A stretch of 18,661 bases of DNA, from assembly GCA_913046825.1 (NCBI GenBank), contig CAJWTF010000073.1, positions 1-18,661 of the forward strand. Reading direction: 5' to 3'. The DNA is from an uncultured Rickettsiales bacterium. GTDB lineage: Bacteria > Pseudomonadota > Alphaproteobacteria > UBA8366. A program made the translations under genes and the position numbers. A model generated the notes under the pieces. The model saw only the letters and a list, made by a program, of their open reading frames with translations. It was not told the origin of the DNA and made no database searches. Positions within the stretch are counted from its first letter, which is position 1. Every line of letters begins with the position of its first letter. Shown piece after piece: positions 1 to 6,452 of this stretch.

Positions 1-385
1 TGTCCCAAGCGCGTTGCACGCCGCCGGTGATTGGAGAATCGAGTACCGGAATTCCCTTTTCCGCCAAGGTAGCCTCCATCTCGGCCAAGGCTTCGGTGCC
101 CATCGTCCCGAGATTGATGAAGGTTTTCATCTGCGTGCCGTGGATGATGCCTTCATCGCCGGCGACGACCGTGCGAAAGCTCTCGATGCTCGGCATACAG
201 GCAAAGACAATATCGGATCTGTTCGCGACTTCGACTGGCGAATTAACGATTCGCCCCTGTTTATCGGCAAGCGATGCCGTTGCTTCCGGATTGATATCAT
301 AGGCGACGAGTGATTTTTCCTGATCCAAAATATTTGATGCGAGGGGCAGTCCCATACTGCCCGTGCCTATAAAGCCAGCTTTCAT
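1..385 (-). CDS. 3-hydroxyisobutyrate dehydrogenase-like NAD(P)-dependent oxidoreductase, partial
   Basis: This gene starts at an ATG at 385 and runs off the left edge, leaving about 128 N-terminal residues. The protein opens with a beta strand and dinucleotide-binding loop GFIGTGSMG (residues 4-12), followed by the signatures VFACMPS and FINLGTMG and the substrate-binding stretch DSPITGG. This is the layout of the 3-hydroxyisobutyrate / 2-hydroxy-3-oxopropionate (tartronate semialdehyde) dehydrogenase family, which oxidises beta-hydroxyacids with NAD(P). The catalytic lysine and the helical C-terminal domain lie outside the window, so the substrate cannot be named. A GGGAGG ribosome-binding site sits upstream of the ATG. 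The gene is the third of three co-directional dehydrogenase genes, separated from its upstream neighbour by about 113 bases with no obvious feature. Confidence 0.88.
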   Translation of the reverse strand, partial: MKAGFIGTGSMGLPLASNILDQEKSLVAYDINPEATASLADKQGRIVNSPVEVANRSDIVFACMPSIESFRTVVAGDEGIIHGTQMKTFINLGTMGTEALAEMEATLAEKGIPVLDSPITGGVQRAWD

Positions 386-498
386 CTCTAAGCCTCCCTT
401 TCTCCTAAATTCAATGCGGTTAATAAGATATCTAGCGCCGCGCGGTCCATCTTGCGAACCGTACGAAATTACTAACTACCGAAGGTGAATTGCACGAC

Positions 499-1491
499 CT
501 AGGCCCTGCCATGAAAGGCGATATTGTCGAGCTCTTCGCCGCGCGACAGGTGGTCAAGATTTCGGGGAATGGTCATCCACCGCCGTTCCCGGGATTCGAC
601 GCTTCGGGAGCTGCAATGTGGTGTCATGATGACATTGTCGAGTTGCCTGATAGGGAAGCGGGATGGCTCGCGGTTCGGATCTTCTGTGGTCGGATAACCA
701 TACCAAACATCGAGGAAGGCGCCACCGATACGTTTTTCTGCCAGCGCGTTGTACAAGGCTTCCTCGACGATAACCGGCGCACGCCCGACATTGATCAGTA
801 CCGCGTCCGACTTCATCCGTCCGAACTGTTCGGTATCAATCATGCCGCGCGTCTGCGGTGCGGTCGGCAGGGTCATCAATACGAAATCGCTTTCCTCTAA
901 CAATCGATCAAGCTGGTCGAGACCGTCTAAGCGTTCCAGCGGCGGCGGTACCGCCTGCGCCGTGCGGTTGGTGGCGATGACGCGCATGCCAAAGGCTGCG
1001 GCGCGCTCGGCCGCCGCCTTGCCGATATGGCCGTACCCGATGATACCCAATGTCTTGCCGGAAAGCTCTCCGTGGCTCGGCCCAATGCCGGGGACGCGTC
1101 CCTGCCAGCCCTGCTCTCTGAAGTCGCGGTCGTATTTAGAGAGGCCGATTGACCATTCCAGCATTCCGGCCATGATGAATTCAGCGATGGCGACTTCGTG
1201 GCCATACGCGTTGCAGAGCGTGCAGCTGATCGGAAGGTCGGCGGGTGTCAGGAATTCATAACCGGTAAATGGCACTTGGTAGAGCCGCAAGTTTGGAATG
1301 GCCGGCCACTCGCCCTTGATGCGACCGCCGACCATGGCGTCCGACTGGACGATCAATTCTGCGAAACGTTCGAACGGCTCGTCCTCGCCCCAGATCTCAA
1401 TCTTCCAATCTGTGGTCAATTGCTCCGCCAGCCATTCGGCACGCGGTGTCGACATGCGACCGGCGAGAAGTACAGTAGGGGTATCGCTCAT
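499..1491 (-). CDS. D-isomer-specific 2-hydroxyacid dehydrogenase
   Basis: The predicted 330-residue protein is an NAD-dependent D-2-hydroxyacid dehydrogenase (2-hydroxyacid to 2-ketoacid). Visible motifs are the Rossmann loop GYGHIG (152-157), NVGRAPV with the substrate-binding Arg237, DVWYGYP (261-267) and TPHCS with the catalytic His292. The DVWY variant replaces the more usual DVFExEP, so the canonical catalytic Glu is not at its standard place; E270 might substitute. The reading frame stays open upstream to 1719, but I chose the ATG at 1491. It follows the SDR stop by one base (TGATATG, translational coupling), has a GAGGT-like site before it, and gives a normal N-terminus (MSDTPTVLLAG). 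The longer form would add about 76 residues overlapping the SDR gene. The specific substrate is unknown. Confidence 0.88.
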   Translation of the reverse strand: MSDTPTVLLAGRMSTPRAEWLAEQLTTDWKIEIWGEDEPFERFAELIVQSDAMVGGRIKGEWPAIPNLRLYQVPFTGYEFLTPADLPISCTLCNAYGHEVAIAEFIMAGMLEWSIGLSKYDRDFREQGWQGRVPGIGPSHGELSGKTLGIIGYGHIGKAAAERAAAFGMRVIATNRTAQAVPPPLERLDGLDQLDRLLEESDFVLMTLPTAPQTRGMIDTEQFGRMKSDAVLINVGRAPVIVEEALYNALAEKRIGGAFLDVWYGYPTTEDPNREPSRFPIRQLDNVIMTPHCSSRSVESRERRWMTIPRNLDHLSRGEELDNIAFHGRA

Positions 1492-1492
1492 A

Positions 1493-2325
1493 TCAGGAGA
1501 CCTCGAAGGATTGGAAGGCATCGTCGTGATCGGGATGCCAGCGCGAGAGCGGGGGCGTATTATGGGCGATATCACCGGCGGCCCATAGGACCCGGCGTTT
1601 GTCCTCAGCGGTGTCGGTTTCGTCGTCGGGGCATAGAATATAGAAGTCACTTTGCCCCAGCGCAGTAAGCATATAATCGACAACTTGGTCCGGTAGCCAG
1701 GCACCGAGTTGGTGTTCACGGGTGCCGGTCGTCGTCCAGCCCGGGATCAAAAGATGGGCACTTGTAAGGCAGCCGTCCGTATTACGGAGCTCATGCTGGA
1801 GGCTTTCGGTGTAGTTGATCACTGCCGCCTTCGCCATGTTGTAGGCTGGTTTGCTGCCCGGTGGATTGGTGATGCCTTGCTTGGAGCCGGCATTGACGAT
1901 TACTGAAGGTTCGCTCTGCTGGATCATCGCGGGTGCGAAGGCTAGAACTCCGTTGACGACGCCTATGATATTGACTGCGACTGTGCGGTTCCACGCATCG
2001 GCATTTTCCCACGTTCGGGCATCGATTCGGGTGACTGCATTATTCATCAAAAAACCACATCACCGAACTCCTGCCGCACGGTCTCGGCGAGGGTGATCAT
2101 GGTGTCGGAGTCGCTAACGTCGGCGGTGATCGATAACACTGAACTGTTCGGTGACGCTGCTTCGTTCACTTCGTGCGCCGCAGCTTGCAGCGCCAGATCG
2201 GTGATGTCCGTGATACAGACATTCATCCCCATCGCCGCAAATTTTTTGGCGGTCGCGAGGCCGATACCGCTCGCGGCGCCCGTAATAACGGCAGTGCGGC
2301 CGGCAACGAGTGCTGAATGCATCAT
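1493..2325 (-). pseudogene. Short-chain dehydrogenase/reductase interrupted by a single-base frameshift
   Basis: Two adjacent frames together make one SDR of about 277 residues. The first part (2325 to 2047) carries the NAD(P)-binding TGAASGIG motif and ends after FGDVVF at a TGA. The second (from about 2050) continues as MNNAV and contains the active-site YNMAK (Tyr-x-x-x-Lys). The break is at a run of six A on the plus strand (2049-2054; six T in the coding sense). One more T would restore FGDVVFLMNNAV, which matches the usual SDR order. This could be a genuine inactivating mutation, a slippery site or a homopolymer sequencing error. Start codons at 2325 or 2322 follow an AAGAGGAA ribosome-binding site. 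The gene leads the minus-strand dehydrogenase operon and its stop is one base from the next start. Confidence 0.87.
2049..2054 (-). other. Homopolymer frameshift site in the SDR gene
   Basis: Six consecutive T in the coding sense sit exactly where the SDR reading frame breaks. Adding one base joins both halves into a full-length family member. Confidence 0.8.
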
Positions 2326-2357
2326 GATGGTTCCTCTTGCCGCTTAAAAGATTATCT

Positions 2358-2376
2358 CCGTAATGGCTAGTTACGG
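2358..2376. promoter_or_regulatory. 19-bp palindrome between divergent SDR and phosphodiesterase genes
   Basis: CCGTAATGGCTAGTTACGG has perfect 6-bp arms (CCGTAA/TTACGG) and a 7-bp spacer. It lies in the 133-bp divergent spacer, 33 bp from the SDR start and 82 bp from the phosphodiesterase start. The size and position fit a dimeric regulator's operator. No regulator gene is nearby, so the role is inferred. Confidence 0.4.
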
Positions 2377-2458
2377 CGTTTGATTGATCCCGACAAGGGC
2401 GATGGTTCGATGCTAGAATAACGCGCAGGGAGTTGCGTTTAATACGAAAGGAAGTCCG

Positions 2459-3304
2459 ATGATATTGGTGCAGATCACCGATACCCATATCGAAGAGCCA
2501 GGCGACTTAGCGTATGGCCGGTTCGACACGGCGGCGAATCTCCGCAATGCAGTTGCGGCGATTAATCGAATGGACCCGGGACCGGATATGGTACTTCACA
2601 CTGGTGATATGGCACATCACGGCTCCCCCGAACGGTACGCGTATTTCCGCGAGTTGATCGCTGACTTGAAAGCTCCGTTCTACGCCATTCCTGGTAATCA
2701 TGATGGACGCGCTCCGTTTCGATCGGCTTTTTCGGATACGGCCTGGATGCCGTCTGATGGTGCGTTCCTGCATTACGTCGTCGATGATTTCGGTGTGCGG
2801 GTGGTTTGTTGCGACTCCGTCCTGGAGGGGCAAACGCCCGGTGGTTTTTGTGCGGAGCGGCTGGCGTGGCTGGACCGGCAATTAAGTGGTGTACCGGACA
2901 AGCCGACAATTGTCGGCTTGCATCATCCACCTTTTGGATCCGCGATGACCGGTACAACCAGCAATGGTTTGATCGAAGGTGGGAGCGAGTTGGCGGCACT
3001 CATACGGCGGCATCCACAGGTCGTCCGCGTGATCGCGGGACATGCCCATCGCCCCTTCACCTGCACCTTCGGCGGCACGATTGGATTTGCGGCCCCTACC
3101 ACATGCTATCCTTTCGCGCTTGAGACAGGTCCAGACTGCGTTCTATCGATCACTGGTGAGCCGCCCGCATTCTCCGTGCACATCTGGATGGAAGACGCGG
3201 GTGTCGGAGAGCCGGGATTGGTATCTCATACGGTGCCCGTGGGTGATTGGGGAGAGCGGATAACTTTGCTGCGCGATGGGAAGCGGGTCCTGGACGTTGC
3301 CTAA
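2459..3304 (+). CDS. Calcineurin-like metallophosphodiesterase (GpdQ/CpdA family)
   Basis: This 281-residue cytoplasmic enzyme should hydrolyse phosphodiesters with a binuclear metal centre. The full ligand set is visible: D8 and H10 (TDTH), D50 (TGD), N80-H81 (GNHD), H156 (GLHHPP), H195 and H197 (GHAH). As I recall them, these positions match those of Enterobacter glycerophosphodiesterase GpdQ residue for residue. Y19, a second-shell residue in GpdQ, is also at the same number, but position 217 is Tyr where I recall His in GpdQ. Class III cyclic-nucleotide phosphodiesterases (CpdA, Rv0805) share the same architecture, so glycerophosphodiester, cAMP and other substrates all remain possible. 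The ATG at 2459 follows an AAAGGAAG ribosome-binding site. The stop overlaps the stop of the convergent kinase relic by two bases. Confidence 0.9.
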   Translation: MILVQITDTHIEEPGDLAYGRFDTAANLRNAVAAINRMDPGPDMVLHTGDMAHHGSPERYAYFRELIADLKAPFYAIPGNHDGRAPFRSAFSDTAWMPSDGAFLHYVVDDFGVRVVCCDSVLEGQTPGGFCAERLAWLDRQLSGVPDKPTIVGLHHPPFGSAMTGTTSNGLIEGGSELAALIRRHPQVVRVIAGHAHRPFTCTFGGTIGFAAPTTCYPFALETGPDCVLSITGEPPAFSVHIWMEDAGVGEPGLVSHTVPVGDWGERITLLRDGKRVLDVA

Positions 3305-3813
3305 GAGTCGAGAGGTTCCCCCAGTGGGGGCTGCGTTGGGTCCGGGTCGAGGGCAGCGGTGAACCAGTCCGCGAGATCGCTGGGCCGCACGTTATCAGGG
3401 ATGTTTTCGCCGTCGTGCGGCAACCGTCCCACCAACATCAAATGAGCGATCATTCCAATGGCGTAAGTATCTGCCGACCTGTCCAGCTTCGCCGAGCCGT
3501 CTCTTTGTTTCGGAGCGGCACACGGGAAGGTGCCGGGCCGCGTGATGTCATGGTCACTGATATCCATCGTCCGGATTGCCTGACCGAAATCACAAATGAC
3601 CGGTATATACTTGGCAACCGTCGCTTCCCGGCATTATCAGGTCGAGGAGGATCAGATTGGGCACGCGCGACTTTGTGACGGAGATACCTTTTTCGCCGGA
3701 GGCGGCCTCGATGGTTTCTGCGTGGTCTTGGGTTAGCGCGGACAAATAGGCACGAATCGCCTCATTGTCATCAATCACCAACACCAATGGCTTGTTTAAG
3801 TATCTTCGGACAT
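3301..3813 (-). pseudogene. Decayed response-regulator receiver domain fused out of frame to a Ser/Thr kinase C-lobe
   Basis: Two signalling fragments lie head to tail. Fragment 1 (about 3787 to 3590) is the first half of a CheY-like receiver: LVIDDNEAIR (acidic pair) and LILLDLIMPGSDG (phosphoacceptor Asp), ending at a TGA after GCQVYTGHL. Fragment 2, in another frame (about 3620 to 3301), reads VICDFGQA (the DFG metal-binding motif), then PGTFPCAAPKQ in place of GTxxYxAPEQ, then SADTYAIGMIAHLML and GRLPHDGE. This is a eukaryotic-type kinase activation segment and partial C-lobe. The kinase N-lobe, the catalytic HRD loop and the second half of the receiver are missing, and APE has become APK. 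An ATG at 3813 (MSEDT, then stop) would read into the receiver if one base were added near ACTTAAAC. Most likely a deletion-fused pseudogene. Confidence 0.75.
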
Positions 3814-3875
3814 ATTCGTAATACTAACTATATTTCCTGATCGGAAAGTGACGTGGTGCGCACTCGTTCGTGATG

Positions 3876-4907
3876 TTACTTTCGGTTTGCATTGACCATC
3901 GGCAGGACCTTCTCGCCAAGCAAACGCACAGTCCTCAGCACGATGTCCTGATCCATACCGAGCCATTGGACCCGAGCGACGAGACGTGTGAAATCTGTAG
4001 CTTCCTGGAGAGCGGATAACTGTTCCGCGCATTCCTCGGGCGAACCAATGATTACCCGACCCTCAATCAGCTCCTCAAGGTCGAGTTGTTCCTTGTCGCC
4101 GCCGACCGGGCCGGTAAACAGACCCCATTGGCCGAAGATGCGATAGCTCGCTTCCAGGAACGGTCCGGCGTCGCGTAATGCTGTCTCGCGGTCTTCGGCG
4201 ACTACGATGTTGCGCAGCAAAGGAAATTCCTTTGGGCGAGGTTTGCCGAGCGCTGCGAGGCGATCTTGGAATACTCCGGCCTGTTTCGTGATCACATCAC
4301 CCACCAGATGCGAAGACGCAACCCAACTATCGCCGAGCGAGGGGTCGGATAAATCCGCGGCGCGCGCGACCGCCTTTGCGACGCTGCCGCCATACCACAT
4401 CGGTGGGCGGGGCCGTTGCATGGGCTTTAAGGAGAGCGAGAGGCTGTCGGCGGTGAAGTGCTTGCCTTGGAAGTCGACTTTGTCTTCCATGAACAGGCGC
4501 TGGATGAGGGTCAGGCTTTCAACATACCGGCTGATGCGCGTTTTGTAGTTCAAGTCGAGGACCTTGAACTCGTCCTCGGTCCAGCCCGGTGCCACGCCGA
4601 GGATCAAGCGACCGCCCGATATGACATCGAGATATGCGGCTTGTTGCGCCACGTGAAGCGGATGGAACAGGGGTAGAATCAACATGCTAGTCGCCAGCGA
4701 CATGCCTTCCGCGAAGGGGGCTAGGCTGGTCAGTAATTCGAGCGGCGGGAACCACGCGGAGGAGCCATAAGAAAGATGCATCCCAACCGCGACACCGTCG
4801 TAGCCGATATCGCGCGCGACTTGGACTTGCTCCGTATGTTCGGCGAAACGCTTCGCTAGGTCGTCGCCGTCTGTGTGTTCCGCGTTGATGAAGAGAGTGA
4901 GATCCAT
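3876..4907 (-). CDS. LLM-class (luciferase-like) flavin-dependent oxidoreductase
   Basis: About 343 residues with the bacterial-luciferase TIM-barrel pattern. An N-terminal strand (MDLTLFINAEH) is followed by ARDIGYDGVAVGMHLSYG, ATSMLILPLFHPLHVAQQAAYLDVISGGRLILGVAPGW, PPMWYGGSVAKAVARAADL, and a C-terminal GSPEECAEQLSAL. Family members are FMN/FMNH2- or F420-dependent monooxygenases or reductases; the substrate is not predictable here. The frame stays open to an ATG at 4934, but that codon lies inside a CTTCGAC-type hairpin repeat. I therefore prefer the ATG at 4907, which starts directly on the first barrel strand. Neither start has a strong ribosome-binding site. The gene follows the cupin gene by about 75 bases, and the two may serve one oxidative step. 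Confidence 0.87.
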   Translation of the reverse strand: MDLTLFINAEHTDGDDLAKRFAEHTEQVQVARDIGYDGVAVGMHLSYGSSAWFPPLELLTSLAPFAEGMSLATSMLILPLFHPLHVAQQAAYLDVISGGRLILGVAPGWTEDEFKVLDLNYKTRISRYVESLTLIQRLFMEDKVDFQGKHFTADSLSLSLKPMQRPRPPMWYGGSVAKAVARAADLSDPSLGDSWVASSHLVGDVITKQAGVFQDRLAALGKPRPKEFPLLRNIVVAEDRETALRDAGPFLEASYRIFGQWGLFTGPVGGDKEQLDLEELIEGRVIIGSPEECAEQLSALQEATDFTRLVARVQWLGMDQDIVLRTVRLLGEKVLPMVNANRK

Positions 4908-4930
4908 GTGACGCCCGTTTGGTGGTGATT

Positions 4931-4955
4931 TCATCCTTCGACGGACTCAGGATGA
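4931..4955. repeat. Short intergenic palindrome of the CTTCGAC/GGATGA type
   Basis: TCATCCT (4931-4937) and AGGATGA (4949-4955) form a perfect 7-bp inverted repeat around TCGACGGACTC. This sequence type (CATCCTTCGACnnnCTCAGGATG) is a dispersed extragenic palindrome seen in many proteobacterial genomes. It lies between the cupin and monooxygenase genes and could act as an mRNA-stabilising or attenuating hairpin. A degenerate relative occurs near 18050-18120. Confidence 0.6.
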
Positions 4956-4982
4956 GCGCTCGAACTTATAAAAGCCTCTCGC

Positions 4983-5390
4983 CTATTCCGCCTCTTCGGC
5001 TGGAGCGTCGACAATTTCGGTTTTGAAATTCGCAGGCGCGACAATCTCCAAAATTTTTAGATCGTTTGAACAAGAGATCTCACGATGGCGAATGCCGGGT
5101 CGTTGATTGATGACGTCGCCTTTCTCCAGCCGCCGCTTCCCTTGGCCTTCGTATTCGAATTCCGCCCAGCCTTCGAGAATCATGACGAACTGAAAATCGC
5201 AGTGATGGACATGCCAATGCTGGACTTCGTCGGTTTCCGTGGCGCCGGTCGAACGGACGATGTGGGCGACGTAGTCACCATTGGTCGCGTCTTTCACGCC
5301 GACATCGCGATACTCGAATATCTCGCGGAGGCCTGGCGTCCATTCGGCTTCAGCCGCCGCGCTGTGGGAAAATTTCCAATCTTTCGTCAA
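4983..5390 (-). CDS. Cupin-domain protein
   Basis: A 135-residue single-domain cupin. Motif 1 is HWHVHHCDFQFVMILEGWAEF (about residues 58-78), with His residues and the ILEGWAEF strand. Motif 2 is GDVINQRPGIRHRE, with Pro-Gly-x-x-His. These histidines would bind a metal in a small beta barrel. Possible roles are dioxygenase, isomerase or ligand sensor, and the sequence does not decide. The start is a TTG at 5390 preceded by a GAGGAGAG ribosome-binding site; no in-frame ATG fits better. It lies 80 bases downstream of the methyltransferase-like gene and upstream of the flavin monooxygenase, all on the minus strand. Confidence 0.85.
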   Translation of the reverse strand: MTKDWKFSHSAAAEAEWTPGLREIFEYRDVGVKDATNGDYVAHIVRSTGATETDEVQHWHVHHCDFQFVMILEGWAEFEYEGQGKRRLEKGDVINQRPGIRHREISCSNDLKILEIVAPANFKTEIVDAPAEEAE

Positions 5391-5470
5391 ATTGCTCTCC
5401 TCTATCCTCCCCGGGCCGTGCCCGTCCTGACGACGGAATTAGCACGGAAATGTCCACGCGGTAGTTACAA

Positions 5471-5842
5471 CTATTTAGGGGCATTCTCCGCGATCCAGGA
5501 ACGCCGCATGTCGACACACTCCTGATGCCGAATGTCAGTAATGATATCAAGCCCCGCATCGGTCAGCTGATCCAAGGCTTCGACCGTATAGTTGGCGTAT
5601 TGTTTTGCCAGCGGATCAATATCCTTCATGTCCGCATGCCGCGCGCCAATGACCTTGCTTTCCGGATACCGGAGGGCGAACGGCAGGCTGACGAAACCAA
5701 CCCCGACGCCGATATCGACAAGTGTCGATCGCGGTGCGGTACTGAGAGTGTCCCAGATGCGTTCCGGATCGAAATATTCAAGGCGCTCTGGACTGCGTAA
5801 TCGCTCGATCCGGGCTGGGTCCATGCCGTATTGATCAGCCAT
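5471..5842 (-). CDS. Small chimeric protein: methyltransferase-like N-terminus with a different C-terminal half
   Basis: The 123-residue product starts like a class I SAM-dependent methyltransferase. A helix (about residues 8-30) precedes the glycine-rich motif I LVDIGVGVGFVSLPFALRYPESKVIG (about 41-66), here quoted only as the region around VDIGVGVGF. A real methyltransferase would continue for another 100 or so residues. Instead the second half (about 68-123) reads DPLAKQYANY, then LTDAGLDIITDIRHQE and ends. It resembles the N-terminal part of MetE/UroD-type methionine synthase-like proteins (AGLDIITDGE); this is inference from motif memory. It may be a deletion fusion kept in frame, or a small orphan family. 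The start codon overlaps the leuD stop by one base (TAATG), implying translational coupling. Confidence 0.6.
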   Translation of the reverse strand: MADQYGMDPARIERLRSPERLEYFDPERIWDTLSTAPRSTLVDIGVGVGFVSLPFALRYPESKVIGARHADMKDIDPLAKQYANYTVEALDQLTDAGLDIITDIRHQECVDMRRSWIAENAPK

Positions 5843-6450
5843 TAGGATGCCCAGGTGTGTTTTAATTTATAGCTTTCGGCGAAATCCGTGATCTTGTCGT
5901 CAAACTCTAGCGTGAGACCGATATCGTCCAGGCCGTTCATCAGGCGGTGTTTGTCGAAAGCATTAATTTCGAAAGAATAGGTCGTCTGATTTGGGCCGGT
6001 GACACTTTGCGAGTCGAGATCGATGGCGATTTCCGCCCCGGGGCTCTCTCGCAACTGACGTCGCAAATCCTCACACGCTTCCGAAGAGAGGCGGATCGGC
6101 AGCACACCATTCTTAATGCAATTGGAAAAGTGAATATCAGCGATGCTGGGGGCGATAACCGACCGTACGCCGTTTGCCACCAGTGCGGTGACCGCGTTCT
6201 CTCGTGATGAACCGCAGCCCCAATTCACGTCGGTGACAAATATATGCCCGTTGCGATATGGTTCCTTGTTGTAGACGAAATCCTTTTCAGATCCGTCTCC
6301 ATTAAAGCGCAGGTCATGAAATAGGAAGCTGGCGTATTCTGGATCATTACTGCCGCGGCGCAGGAATCGTGCCGGAATGATTTGGTCGGTGTCGCAATTC
6401 GCGATATCGATGGGCACGGCGATGGCGGCGAAGGTCTTGAAGGGTTCCAT
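5842..6450 (-). CDS. leuD: 3-isopropylmalate dehydratase small subunit (LeuD family)
   Basis: Small 'swivel' subunit of isopropylmalate isomerase, about 202 residues, the usual LeuD length. Clear signatures are NCDTDQIIPARFL near the N-terminus, GCGSSRENAV (substrate-binding loop) and SNCIKNGVLPIRL. With LeuC it would convert 2-isopropylmalate to 3-isopropylmalate in leucine synthesis. I chose the ATG at 6450, two bases after the leuC TGA and about ten bases after GGAGG; a GTG at 6456 is the alternative. The gene sits between leuC and a chimeric small gene, and no leuB is present in the window. LeuCD relatives also hydrate maleate, citraconate or dimethylmaleate, so a catabolic hydratase cannot be excluded given the neighbours. 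Confidence 0.92.
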   Translation of the reverse strand: MEPFKTFAAIAVPIDIANCDTDQIIPARFLRRGSNDPEYASFLFHDLRFNGDGSEKDFVYNKEPYRNGHIFVTDVNWGCGSSRENAVTALVANGVRSVIAPSIADIHFSNCIKNGVLPIRLSSEACEDLRRQLRESPGAEIAIDLDSQSVTGPNQTTYSFEINAFDKHRLMNGLDDIGLTLEFDDKITDFAESYKLKHTWAS

Positions 6451-6452
6451 GA

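Noticed and set aside
749..1668. Plus-strand open frames across the D-2-hydroxyacid dehydrogenase
   Set aside because: Low-complexity Ser/Arg-rich translations antisense to a gene with clear motifs.
499..1719. Long 406-residue version of the 2-hydroxyacid dehydrogenase
   Set aside because: The extra N-terminal part overlaps the SDR coding sequence and has no family features; the coupled ATG at 1491 gives a normal protein.
2380..2419. Sigma-70 promoter for the phosphodiesterase (TTGATC and TAGAAT)
   Set aside because: TAGAAT is a fair -10, but the TTGATC-to-TAGAAT spacing is about 24 bp, too long for a standard promoter.
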